From Apis mellifera (Eukaryota > Arthropoda > Insecta > Hymenoptera > Apidae): a DNA stretch of 64,000 bases. This document shows, piece by piece, positions 35,376-47,496 of this stretch. The translations under genes were made by a program, and so were the position numbers. The notes under the pieces were generated by a model that searched no databases, was not told the origin of the DNA, and saw only the letters and a program-made list of their open reading frames with translations. Every line of letters begins with the position of its first letter. The stretch's first letter is position 1. Where the stretch lies: positions 124,001 through 188,000 of the forward strand of contig NC_037651.1 in NCBI RefSeq assembly GCF_003254395.2, written 5' to 3'.

Positions 35376-38300
35376 TGAATGTCATGAAATAATATTGCTC
35401 ATCTACAATGCTAAAGCATATTTTTTCATTGTTGGATAAAAGGAAATAACATTTTTTTCTCATAAAAATCTCTAAAATTTAATATCTATTTGACTTTTAA
35501 TCTATCTTTTATATCTATGTTTTATATTTGACTTTTACAAATATTAGAAATAAAATACAATACAAAGAATGTTATAAATATATTGTCTGAAATATAGTGG
35601 AATACAGAATTATTTTCCTCTAATGCGTATCATTATGATATATGATTTAAAAGTAAATCTGAAATTTTCAATCAATAAATCTCTATTTTTTTAAATATAT
35701 TGGATTTATTGTCAATATTTTATAATTAATTGATTAATAAATTGGAATTTCTTTGTCCAGTTAAATCATTTTTATATATCAAAAGAATAAAAAATGAATC
35801 TTATAATATTAATGTAATATAAATCCTTTATGCATAAAAAATATATTTAATTTTTATAATTATAAATAAAAGTTAAATGAAATAAGCTTAGTTTTATTTT
35901 TAAATTTAAAATTTAACTTATTACAGAAATATATAAAATCTTTATACATTTCTTTGTCTTTTATATATTAAATTTTACAAAATTAATATATGTCCTAAAT
36001 TAATCTCCAAATTAATTTTTTTTTACATGAATAGTTTAACATTTTTTTTATAGAAAATAAAGAGCTACACCAATTAATAAATTAAAAATTCATTAACATA
36101 AATTAATAAATTAAATTAAAAATATAAATTATAATTCCATTAAAAAAATCAATGATATTGATATGATTTATACAGAGAAGTTATAAAAATTCCATTTATA
36201 GAAAAATTAATTATATTAAATCGTCATTCAATTCTTTAACTATTTAACTAATTTATTTAATTTAACTAATTTTCAACAGAAAATAATTTTATAAGAATTC
36301 ATTAAGAATCTAAAGAATAATTTAGTAGATTAAATTTATATATATTTAAAACATGAATTATTAAATGAAAATGTATGCATGAAAAACAATTTTATTGAAA
36401 TTATTGAATTATTGAAAAAATAATTATTAAAAATAGTTATTGTAAAAACAATTTCATCCGAATGTATTCCAATAATAAAAATGAATTTACATTTTTTTCA
36501 TTTTAGATATTTTTCATGAATATAATAAAGATAAAAGCAGAAGTATTTATATTTATTTATTTTATTTATTTAATGATTAAATTCAATTCAGTAATTCTTA
36601 AAATATCAGCTAATACAAGTTATTTCTATTTTAGCCTTTATATCGTTTATATTAAGATAAATCTTTATATAAATTTGTATATTTTTTTGTAGATATTTAT
36701 TTTATGATAATTATCAGGTCTATTATCTTCAAAACATTATCCTGATAATTTTTATATCTTTAAAAAATGTTTCACGAAAAAAATATTTTCAAACTTTATT
36801 AATAAATACTAGCTGTATTCTGATAATCGAATCATCTATTTTTTATGAGAGATTCTAATAAAAACAAATAAATTATTTAAAAAAAGCCTACTTATTAAAA
36901 AAATACATTATCTATTATAAATATTTAATTAAATCAAATACACATTCATTTTTCATTAATCCAATACGGATGCGAATATTGATCCTTCAAACCAGAATTC
37001 TCTCAAACCAAAATCTCTTGATTCGAAATTTTATCTTAGAAATTTCCAAAAGCATTGGCGATTATGGTTGTTTGTTAGTTTGATTAGATTTTAGTTTAAG
37101 TTATTTTGTAAAATAATTGATCATATTGATTTTAATTTCAAAAGGGGAGCGAATATACCTGCTACTATATATCGATATAAAGTATATACTATATATACTT
37201 TTAAAATGATTTCAAAATTATAAATTTTTAGAGCTTTTGATTTTTTCTCTGTTCAACAATTGTGTTTTCAATTTAAGTATTGCATGCAAACATCAATCTT
37301 CTATTATTTTGTCAAGAGAGACCGAATAAAATTACTGATGTATATGTTTCAATAATATTTTTTAAAATTTTATTTTCTAAAATTCAATTAATAATTAATA
37401 GCATCTTTTTAAATTTCATCTTTTTCTGAGATACCACCAGTAGCGTCAGCATTTTATAATTTTTCAATTTTCATTTTCGAAATAATAATTCCTTTAATTT
37501 TAATTTCAGGAAATTTCATACATTTAACATACAATAATATTTTGTGATAAATTAAAAATTAATAAAAAATTAATAAAAACTATGTCTTATTAAATTGGTT
37601 TTTGTTTTCCTTTTTCTTATTAAATATGAATCCGATTCTATATTTTTCAATTGTGTCATTTTCTAATCTTTTAAATTTTAAAACTTCACAAATCATTTAC
37701 AATCCAGAGAAAACATTCATTTTCTTTTTCTTTATATTTGTCTTTTTTTTCTTGGCATAAACAATTCTTACCATTTATTTCGATGCAATGTATTATTAAT
37801 AAAACATTGATTATATATGTGCTTTTTCTTTATAATTCCATATATTGAATTCCAATTATATTATTGTAGATGTTTTATTCTTTGGGTTAGTTATTCATAT
37901 TTTTAAACATTAACCTAATAAAGCTATGTGATTCAACAAGAATTTCTATCTGTAAGATAACGCTGAAAATATTTTATCGAATTCATCATTGTTAGCAATT
38001 TTTTAATTATATAATAATTAATTTTTATCTTTTCAATGTTTTCAAAAAATAAATGATTTTTCTTGCTTTTCTTGCTCCAATTGTAAAATTTGACATATCT
38101 ATATTTAGGATAAATTTACCGTCTTTTAAAAAACATGCTAAAACGGGAAATAGCATCAATTTTATTTTTAAATTTTGACATTTATTGATTCAACTGTATT
38201 TTATTTTCAACGATGCAATATAAGCGATGCAAATATTGTAAACAAATTAAAAATTCTTGACAAATTTTTTGTAATAAGTACAAAGTACAAAATCTCAGAA

Positions 38301-38549
38301 AATTTTTAAATCGATAAACATTTTTTAAAATTGGTTATTTTTAAATATACCTTTAATTTTATCCAAATCTATTCTAATCTAATCGTTGCAATAAGTATTA
38401 TTTTCAAAGAAAGTATTCTTCAAAGTCTTAAATAAATTCATTTAATGCAAATAGAAAAAGATTGAAGATTGAAGAACACAGATCTATTAATCTGTGGTTC
38501 ATAGACAGTTTTTAATCATCGCGAAGAAAATAATGAAATAAGAATTAAT
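35376..38549. other. AT-rich DNA, no gene seen
   Basis: No exon or element could be defended. A purine tract AAAAGGGGAGCG at about 37140-37151 resembles a retroelement polypurine tract, but nothing around it supports that. GC-richer scraps near 36960-37080 and 37425-37455 are unexplained. Confidence 0.5.
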
Positions 38550-38925
38550 AAAAAAGTCGAATAGTTTTCCGTTTGTACTTGTTAAAAAGAAAGACGATTA
38601 TAAAATTTTATATTAACTATAACTGATTAAACGAAATTATTACTTTTATTGTCAAGAAGAAATATTACATATTCCCAATATTTTATTTGACTCCTGATTG
38701 CTATTGATTTCCAAAGTAGTAGATTTGAATGGACAAAAAAGATAAAAAAAAATTATTTTTGTATGGAAATTGGATTACAATATTTTAAAATAATATATTA
38801 GAATAATTATTAGAATAATATTTGAATTCTATAATGCTACATTTGAATATTTAATGGATATCTACGATATAATACTATATCTGGACGATATAATAATATT
38901 TGGAAAAATATTTAAAAAAAATTAA
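38550..38925 (+). pseudogene. Ty3/gypsy-type reverse transcriptase relic
   Basis: The plus strand, read across frames, shows NSFPFVLVKKKDDYKI (the SPWSSPFVLVKKKDG block), MDKKDKKKLFLYG (the MD..DKEKTAF block), FEFYNATFEYLMDIYD (the GLCNAPATFERLMD block) and YLDDIIIFGKIFKKN (the catalytic YLDD block, at 38878-38913). The order and spacing match a Ty3/gypsy reverse transcriptase. Many stops and frameshifts and loss of the rest of pol make it dead. The next element, a mariner, starts 55 bp downstream. Confidence 0.75.
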
Positions 38926-38979
38926 TTTATTAAATTATTAAATTATATTATATATAATATTATATTATATATATATATA

Positions 38980-39907
38980 TTGGGTTGGCAACTAAGTAAT
39001 TGCGGATTTCAGTTGAAATTGATGACGACCTAATCAAAGCAATAATCGATTCGGATCGTCACAATACAACTCGTGAGATTGCAGAGAAGCTTCATATATC
39101 ACATACATGCAAACCACTTAAAACAACTTGGCTATGTTCAAAAACTCGATACATGGGTTCCTCACGAACTGAAAGGAAAGCATTTAACGCAACGCATTAA
39201 CAGCTGCGATTTGCTAAAGAAATGTAATGAAAATGATCCATTTTTAAAACGACTGATAACTGGCGATGAAAAATGAGTTGTTTACAACAATATCAAGCGG
39301 AAAAGATCGTGGAGCAGGCCACGTGAACCAGCTCAAACAACATCAAAAGCTGGTATTCATCAAAAGAAGGTTTTATTATCAGTTTAGTGGGATTACAAAG
39401 GAATTGTCTATTTTGAACTCTTACCACCCAACCGAACGATCAATTCTGTTGTCTACATTGAACAACTAACGAAATTAAACAATGCAGTTGAAGAAAAGCG
39501 GCCCGAATTGACAAATCAGAAAGGTGTTGTATTCCATCATGACAATGCAAGGCCACACACATCTTTGGTCACTCGGCAAAAATTATTGGAGCTTGGTTGG
39601 GATGTTTTGCCATATCCACCATATAGTCCTGACCTTGCACCATCTGATTACTTTTTGTTTCGATCTTTACAAAACTCCTTGAATGGTAAAAATTTCAATA
39701 ATGATGATGATATCAAATCGTACCTGATTCAGTTTTTTGCTAATAAAAACCAGAAGTTTTATGAATGTGGAATTATGATGCTGCCTGAAAGATGGCAAAA
39801 GGTCATTGATCAAAATGGGCAACACATTACAGAATAAAGTTATTTAGTTCCATGAAAAAATTGTCTTTGATTTTCTAAAAAAAATCCGCAATTACTTAGT
39901 TGCCAAC

Positions 39908-39911
<4 letters not shown>
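38980..39911 (+). mobile_element. Mariner transposon, internally deleted copy
   Basis: The element is 932 bp (full-length mariners are about 1.25-1.3 kb). Its ends are inverted repeats: TTGGGTTGGCAACTAAGTAA at 38980, with TTGCGGA next, and the exact complement ending CCAACCCAA at 39911. TA dinucleotides flank both sides, but the insertion lies in a TA array, so they are not diagnostic. The 5' third of the transposase is missing just inside the left repeat, with coding sequence resuming at about 39005. The repeat type and protein resemble the mellifera-subfamily mariners of honey bees. Intact ends mean it could in principle be moved by a transposase supplied from elsewhere. Confidence 0.93.
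39003..39837 (+). pseudogene. Mariner transposase, 5'-deleted with frameshift and stops
   Basis: The reading begins RISVEIDDDLIKAIIDSD and covers the REIAEKLHISHT helix-turn-helix remnant. It changes frame once near 39105, then continues HLKQLGYVQKLDTWVPHEL. Two Trp codons have become stops: GDEK followed by TGA at about 39274, and LLSV followed by TAG at about 39385. After these come HHDNARPHTS, PYPPYSPDLAPSDYFLFRSL and an end at HITE. The second and third catalytic Asp are 34 residues apart, the DD34D spacing of mariner, and all three Asp are still encoded. The N-terminal DNA-binding part is lost. Confidence 0.92.
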
Positions 39912-39961
<50 letters not shown>

Positions 39962-40261
39962 TAAATTATAATTATATATATACATTATATTAAATATTAT
40001 AATTAAATTAAAAATTTAAAAAAAATAATTAATTTTATGCTAAACAATATCACATTTGCCAACTTTTTCTTTGCGCAAATTTCGTAAATCAATAAATAAT
40101 TTTTAAAATTCAACAGTTTGCCGTTCTGTTATAATCTTTGTGCATAATGCTTATAAAATTTCTGTAAATGTTCAGGAATTTTTATTTTATTCTTATTTTT
40201 TCTTCGTTTCTTCTTTCTTTTTTTTTTTTTTGAAAATAATTTTTGTTTTATCAAGTATTTA

Positions 40262-40292
<31 letters not shown>

Positions 40293-40591
40293 TAAATTAT
40301 AATTATATATATACATTATATTAAATATTATAATTAAATTAAAAATTTAAAAAAAATAATTAATTTTATGCTAAACAATATCACATTTGCCAACTTTTTC
40401 TTTGCGCAAATTTCGTAAATCAATAAATAATTTTTAAAATTCAACAGTTTGCCGTTCTGTTATAATCTTTGTGCATAATGCTTATAAAATTTCTGTAAAT
40501 GTTCAGGAATTTTTATTTTATTCTTATTTTTTCTTCGTTTCTTCTTTCTTTTTTTTTTTTTGAAAATAATTTTTGTTTTATCAAGTATTTT
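39912..40591. repeat. 331-bp tandem duplication beside the mariner
   Basis: A block ending TTTTATCAAGTATTT occurs twice, about 39930-40260 and 40261-40591, with an offset of 331 bases measured at GCTAAACAATATC (40039 and 40370). By eye the copies are identical outside the TA tract. Each copy begins with a TA microsatellite; the first continues directly from the mariner's right end (39912 on). It is either a very recent duplication, perhaps by slippage between TA tracts, or an assembly artefact. No gene lies in it. Confidence 0.92.
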
Positions 40592-41980
40592 TCCAATTGA
40601 AAAATCTAATCGATATTTCTCAAGAAAAATAATATTTAAAAATCTATTATAACTAATATTATAATTAATATCTAAAAAACAATTTTTATTCAGTAGAAAA
40701 TATTTTTCATTCTTTAAGTTTCTTATCTTTAACGAAAAGCTACCTCAATAAAATTTATCTTAAGAACATAATTTGTTTTCAAAATTGAAAAAATTATGAA
40801 TCTGTATTCATAATTTAATTTTTCTATCGTTGATCTCGATGATCAAAAATCTTCACAAATTATTCACAATCAAATTCAAAGATGGACTTATTTTTATCTT
40901 TAAATCCATGATTTTAGTAGGAGCAGAAATGGAAGTTAGCAATTCTCCGTTTATGCCGATCTCTTATTTTTTTTTTATGGTAATTCTTTTGAAAATGATT
41001 TTATTTCCACAAATGTTTGTTATTTTTTTCTTTATTTTTGATTTTTTATTATTTATATACCGAAATAAAAATTGATTTGTATTTTTATGCCCATTAATCA
41101 AAATCTTGACAAGTTCCATCTGTAGTGATGAGAATTTTTAAAAACATAAAAATTTATCAAGATTTCTTAAATTTTTCATTAGCTAAAACTATAACGAATT
41201 GAAAAATTATTAATTTGGATCGATTATTTTTGGGAACAATCAACAAAAGCCAACTTCTCAATGGTAAATATTGAGATTGGCTCTCCTTTCCATTGTAATT
41301 TTAGAACAAAACACAATTTAAATTAAAAGATTATTACATTGAAACGAAAATCTATATATCTGAAATCAATTTTGAATATGTGATTAACGAAGAGAAAAGT
41401 CAAATTTGTAAATTTGTGTCTTTTTTTTTCGAAGTCACATTTCATGTTGACTTTTTGAATAAAATCAAAAATATATAATTAATAAATTAATTAATTGTTT
41501 ATTCCGAATGTTTGCAATTATTTCAAATTGTATACAAAATTCCTTATAAGAAAAAACATTGAGCGATATGCAGTTAATATTAGAGAGCGCGGACAAAAAG
41601 AAAAATAGAGTTTAAATAAAAAGACCATACGCTTGAATTCAACCGAATAAATTTCTCTATTTATATAAATATATATTACATATTCTTTATAATATTACAG
41701 AGATTGCCTATCCGCTCTCGTTGTTCTATAATTCTAAAATTACTATTAATTGAAAATAATAAATCATTAAGTTTTTGAAGTTTTTCTTTAAGAATTTGAG
41801 TAATTCTAATTAATATTCGTCGAATTTTAGCTTTTTCATAATAATATTATTTTGTAGAATACATTGCTGCTATGATTCTAATTAACATTACTCTGAATAA
41901 ACTGAGCCTTGATAGAGTACTTCTGAGGAAGCTCATGATTCTCCTCTATTTCTAGAAAAAAAATCTCCCGAAATCCTATT
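40592..41980. other. AT-rich DNA, possible internal part of a minus-strand retroelement
   Basis: No gene was recognised. On the minus strand, just inside the primer-binding-like site at 41981-41990, GC-richer sequence (41560-41740 and 41870-41980) contains a possible short coding stretch (INSNFRIIEQRERIGNLCNI), as expected if a leader and gag once lay here. This is weak. The plus-strand frame 40830-41075 is hydrophobic and unsupported. Confidence 0.4.
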
Positions 41981-42244
41981 TCTGATACCAATGTTACATG
42001 CGATGAACATTTGATACTATTATTTGATTTATTTGTTTATAATTATTTCCATTTTAATTTATTCCATATATATAATAATTTCATTTGTTTATATAATAAA
42101 ATAATCATTATTTAAAGAGAAAGAAAATATATCAAAAAAATGATTTCCGTTTAATCAATATCATTGATATCAATGAGAATCGATCTTATCATTTTATATA
42201 TATTTTATATTTTCTATGTCGCTATGATGATAATATTGGTAACA
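41981..42244 (-). mobile_element. Candidate LTR with primer-binding-like site
   Basis: The segment 41992-42244 (253 bp) begins TGTTAC and ends GTAACA, the short inverted TG..CA ends of an LTR. Immediately beside it on the minus strand, one base in, is TGGTATCAGAAATAGG (41990-41975), close to the complement of the initiator-Met tRNA 3' end (TGGTAGCAGAGGATGG from memory). This layout suggests a 5' LTR and primer site of a retroelement on the minus strand. I could not find a second LTR copy in the window, so it is a partial element or coincidence. Confidence 0.4.
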
Positions 42245-44221
42245 ATATATACATAACCATTCAAAATTCATATGATACATAAGCTATGTTGAATAAAATA
42301 ATTTTTATAACTATAAATCAAAAACTCAATTTGCAAAATAATTTTTTATATTCATGAGATTTATTAAATCTATTTATCCAAGGAAAATTTCTTCGAACAT
42401 TTTTTCCCATTATTTTCAGATGCTAATGGATTATTAAATAAAAGATCTGAAATGATATTGTTTGGGGCAATGTTATTTTTGAGAAAAATATTTAGATAAT
42501 ATTTAAATTTGTATATTTTAAAAAATTTTATATATATATAAAATTAAATTATATATAATTTAAAATACTTCAACTTGGTTGGAGTGATCTCGAGGATATA
42601 GTGATAGCAACTTTAACAATGATTAATATTGAAAAAATTTATAACAAACACACATCAATAAATTGAATATAACAATATTTTTATGCGATACCAATTAAGA
42701 ATTTTTCCCCTCCTTATGATTTCTAGATGAATTATGAAAAAGATTTTTGCACAAATCCTTGTTAAAAAAATAGAAAAAAATTAAATACATTAATTAACAT
42801 TTTATAGTAAACAAGATATATTTTAACCAGATATAATAAATAATTTTTCTATAAATGATTGAGTTCTGACATGATTTACTATGACTTATTGTGAGAAATC
42901 CAGATATAGATTATTGTAAATTATTATAATAATTATGAAAAAAATACAGCATCTTTTACAAACATCCAACTGAATCTAAGGATTATTATTCACATACACA
43001 TTTATCTTCCATCCATCATCAATTTTATTCAATCATTAATGAATATTTGATAGATTTGAAAGTGCATAAGTTTCTAAGAAGATAGCTATTGGCATAATTC
43101 AGCTTGCAGCGAATACATTCCAGCATATATTCCACGTAAAAAAAATAATTTTATTCTTTCTAACGGAAATAGATCTAAATACAATCTCTCCTGACTATGA
43201 ATCTATCAATTGATTCAAAGTTAATAATTATCGAGTTCTAGACAATGAGAACCAACTAAATGATATCTAATTTTGATCCCAATTCTTCCAATAAACTAAG
43301 TTTTTATTGAATTTTAACTCATATTAGAAATGGCAAACTCGAATGATAAGTTTAAAATTGATGGCTGCCTAAATGTTAACTTAACAAAATTTAAAAATTT
43401 CTGTTTTACGCATGAGAGAATTGATTAATCGATTTCCTTCAAAAATTGAACTGTGAAAATGTGATATAGATTGATAAATTTAACAGTCTGTATATAATCA
43501 TTGAATCATTCATAGTAAAGCTTTGCCATAAGAAAGCGTATCATCAGTAGAAAACATATTTTGATGTTATCGATAAAATTTATGAATATCTTCACAATTA
43601 GTCTCGAATTTATTCCTGAGATTCACAAATTTCAGATGTTTTCAATTATTGTTCATAGTTTTATCTTCGTCTACCAAGTTTTTATGAATTTGAAGAATGG
43701 ATCTTTTTCCATGACAGTTTCGAGTTTAAAATATAATAAATCTCTTACAAACAGAGAGAGATTCTATTAGCTGATATTTGCACTGAAAGAAAAAACTGTT
43801 TTAAAATTGTTTCAATATTAATTAGATAACAATTATTTTAGCGCATAAAAGTTATGATGATATTAATGAATTCATTAATTATCATGCATACGGTTATTCT
43901 GGTATTCGTAGGCTATTTCCGATATTATTAGATTTGGTAATTGAATTGCGGTAATTGATAGATTGAATAATATAGAACAACATTTGATTCTTGAAGTTAC
44001 AGAAATGTCAATACAATTTTCTTGACACATTTCTTGGAAACAAAAGACCGACATGAGAAAGACGCATATCCGAATTAAGATACAAAAAAATTTTGAGCGA
44101 TCTTCAGATTTTCAAGTAACGTTCTTATCTAAAATCGTCCATTATTATCGCAATAATGATAATGAAATCATTTATAAAATAATCGCGAGTTATCGCACTA
44201 ATAATGGTATAATAATGGTCG

Positions 44222-44300
44222 AAAAATCAGCATGTCCATTGTGTTCTTCGAACTATGTATTGTTATAATGCAAGGAGTTTAAGATTTACGCAATCAATAA
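44222..44300 (+). pseudogene. BEL/Pao gag zinc-knuckle remnant
   Basis: The frame reads KSACPLCSSNYVLL, a stop, then CKEFKIY. This fits the C-x2-C-x(7-8)-C-x2-F pattern found between gag and protease in BEL/Pao elements (CPLC...H.L..C..F). The usual His is lost and one codon is now TAA. A preceding open frame (44053-44268) is probably the end of gag. Confidence 0.55.
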
Positions 44301-45199
44301 TAATAATTTGTGTAAGAAATTAAAAATTTATTTTAATTGTCTTTCAATGGAAATTAAGATATAGAGTAATGATTTATGTCAATATGTTATCAATATATAT
44401 TAAATATATCATATATTAATATATCATAATTTGCAATTTTAGATTATATATTACAAATATTTGGTCAAACCACTGGAGAAAATTATGAAGCAAAAATTTA
44501 TCTATCTGCAATCCTCGTATTATATTATTTATTAAGAATTGCGTTGTTTTTTTCACAGTTATTGGTGTATAATATCTTCAATATGAGCAAATATGAATAT
44601 AAAACATTGCTAGATCAAGAGTTTCAGATAAATATTAAAAAAATCTCTTTTGCGAAGAAGTTAAGTTCTTTTCTTGTTAACTAATTTCAAGTATTGCTGA
44701 GGCGAACGGTCCTATAAAATCCATATTGATTTCAGTATAAAGCTTTTGTAAAATTCTTTCTTTTCATGTCTATTAATAGATAGAATTATTGCTAATATTC
44801 CTAAAGATTTTACAATAGAATATCATTTTAGAATATACAGATTCCTCTTTATATTATATTATATAATAATATCCACAATTTCTCGTAATTTGATAATTTG
44901 ATAATTTGATAATTAACAACTATTTTTATATTTTGATATCATGGGATAACACAAGTTGAGGAAAAAAAAATTTCTACTTTTCAACTGAGATAGGACAGAT
45001 GAAGGCTGATTAAAAGTTAGATTTGAATTTGCAAGTTTACAATATGATCACAAAATAATCACCTCAATGTTCAAATAATATAGTTCTGGGAACTAAAAAA
45101 CATGTCACTTGTAAATAAAATAGAAAATTATTTCAAATAATCAAAAAAGATCCAGATAATCATTATTTGTTCATTCTTTCTTTTATATGATAGATGGCA

Positions 45200-45330
45200 T
45201 AATGATTGCATCACAAGTCCATCAATATTACATGACTTTTACATCGACGATCTATTAATAGATACAGATATCGTATAAGCTATTATAATTAGAGAGAAAA
45301 TAGATCGATTAATTTGCAATTATGAAAGTG
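45200..45330 (+). pseudogene. BEL/Pao reverse transcriptase catalytic block remnant
   Basis: HDFYIDDLLIDTDIV is encoded from 45231, matching the R-D-F-Y-V-D-D-L-L-T-G motif of BEL/Pao reverse transcriptases. The two catalytic Asp are kept. The upstream line ITSPSILHD fits the usual approach to the motif. The frame breaks at a TAA soon after. Confidence 0.65.
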
Positions 45331-46263
45331 AACAGACGAAGTAAATATTCCGTTTATATCTCAATTAGTAGATTCCGTTATTGTCCACACGAATTTAAAT
45401 TCTTTAGCAATTCTTTGAAATTTCATAAAATGAATATACTTCAAAATATCTATGAATTTAAGAAATATCAATTGAATTTTGAAGTTTATGCAACATATTG
45501 CTATTCAATAAATAGCGGAAATATGATGAAATTTGCATGAGTTTTGCGATGTTTTTAATGATTTGAGAAGACGATTATAACAATTATAACAGTTATTATA
45601 TAATAAGTCGCAAATCATTCTCCTTAAGACAGAGACATAGCAAAATTGATTACAAGGACATATAGATTGCTACAATAATTGGCCTATTACATACAATTAT
45701 TGGTTCTACTTTGTAGATTATCCAAGAAACGAATCATAATTAACATGATAGTAAAAGAAAAATTCATAGCTTCAATAAGCATTTGAATTATATATGATTA
45801 ATATGGGTAATCGCTTTTATCGATTAGTTCGCACTCAACAAAATCTACAAATTTTTACAATTGATTCAGACAAAAAAAGAAAAGAATCATACCCTCAGCG
45901 CATTTGATTATAAAAAACGTTTATAATGATTACAATTTTGTATATTCGTAAAAAGAGAAATTTTATGGATTAATGTAATAGTCTCTGAACACTCTAAACC
46001 TCTGAAAATGGATAACAGATTCAACAGTTGAACAAATATGCCGTACAAACAGCATATATCTTATTATACTTTTAAAGGAAAAGTTTATTACCAAATTCTG
46101 TGTCACAAGTAGGAACAGACGGTTATGAAACGACATTATATATTCATAAATTTTATTAGTTATTAGTTATTATTGTTAAAAGCATCATATAAGACATACG
46201 TAATTAAATAAAATCCAACAATATGATTTATTTGATGGATCAATTGCTTTTAAATCCTGTTTT

Positions 46264-46560
46264 ATTTCAGGCGTAAATTATGCTGAACTGTTCTTCATTA
46301 AGAAACCATCGTATAATGATGTGATGACAAAGGCAAATCTCACAATAAACTTCTTTTTAAATGATTTAAGAGTAAGGAAATCATCTCGCATGATGAGATA
46401 AATTTTGTGGAAATTCAGAATAAATCGATGACTAGAATCTATTATGAATTTTTTGAGAAAAATTACAAGGAATTTATGACTTTGCGATCATGAAAATATC
46501 GACTAGAAATTCATTTCGTCACATGCTTCACATTTGGATGAATTGTAGAAAAGCGCTGTT
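46264..46560 (+). pseudogene. BEL/Pao integrase remnant
   Basis: From about 46264 the sequence reads SGVNYAELFFIKKPSYNDVM, equivalent to the G-V-D-Y-A-G-P-F-F-I-K block of BEL/Pao integrases. From about 46498 it reads ID, stop, KFISSHASHL, then KSAV, equivalent to I-x-W-x-F-I-P-P-x-A-x-H-F-G-G-L-W-E-x-x-V. The 230-base distance is shorter than in an intact integrase, so material has been lost between them. Confidence 0.65.
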
Positions 46561-46640
46561 GGAAATCAGGCAAGTAGTATTACAATAGGAGAAATTCTCA
46601 TGTTCGATATTGTTTTTCAAAAATGGAATAAAAATAAGCA

Positions 46641-47428
46641 AAAAGATATAAATACAATAAAAAAAATTATTATTAATTTATATTTACAATCAGTGTGAAA
46701 TTTCATAGATTGTAAACAGATTTATTAAAGTAAATTATTAATATAAAGTATAATTGAGATATGGATATATAGATATATATATCAGAAAGATGGATATATA
46801 TAAAAAAGAATGCAAAATAATTCAAATAGTGAATGATTACAAAACAAAATTTAAAAATAAATGCAATAAAGCATTAATTAAATAATTTAAATATTGATTC
46901 ATTAGTTTTATTCGAAATGAAGGATATTACAATCAATTGATAATCATATCTTATAAGTGAATAAAAAGAAAAATTTTTATTATATAAATAATAATATATA
47001 AAATAAAAATAAAAATAAAAAGAAACTTTTTTAATAAATAATAAATAATATCAATTTTGGATATGGAATATTGGAATAAAGTGATCTTCATGAATGAAAA
47101 TAAATTTAATATTTTACATTTGATGGATATGCATTATTTAAAAAAAAAAAAAATGAAGAACTAAAACTAAAAAATTTGCAATTTATAACGAAAGTTTAAT
47201 GAAAATTCCATAATAAAGTTTGGAACTATATGAGCGTCGCTAATTGAAAAATTATAATTTATCGATGGAATAATGAATCACATAAATTATATTGATATTT
47301 TAAAATGCAATTTTTTTTTTAATGCAAAGAAAAAAAGGAATATTAGAAATAATTTCGTTTTTATGCAAAATAATCTAAAGTACATTGCATACAATATGGA
47401 TACTGTATAATGCGCCAACATATATTAT

Positions 47429-47496
<68 letters not shown>

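Larger units (their letters stand above)
42900..46640 (+). mobile_element. BEL/Pao LTR retrotransposon relic
   Basis: Three plus-strand traces lie in gag-RT-integrase order at fitting distances: a gag-end zinc knuckle (44222-44300), a reverse-transcriptase FYIDDLL block (45231-45269) and integrase blocks (46264-46560). BEL/Pao is chosen because its RT motif is F-Y-V-D-D-L-L followed by acidic residues, and its integrase carries D-Y-A-G-P-F and W-x-F-I-P-P-x-A-x-H-F-G-G, all seen here in mutated form. Every frame is interrupted. The outer limits are estimates and no LTR pair was located. The composition of 42900-46600 is GC-richer than the flanks, in keeping with former coding DNA. Confidence 0.65.

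Noticed and set aside
37140..37151. AAAAGGGGAGCG as a retroelement polypurine tract
   Set aside because: No LTR start or pol sequence lies on the proper sides; the only nearby RT relic is downstream, not upstream.
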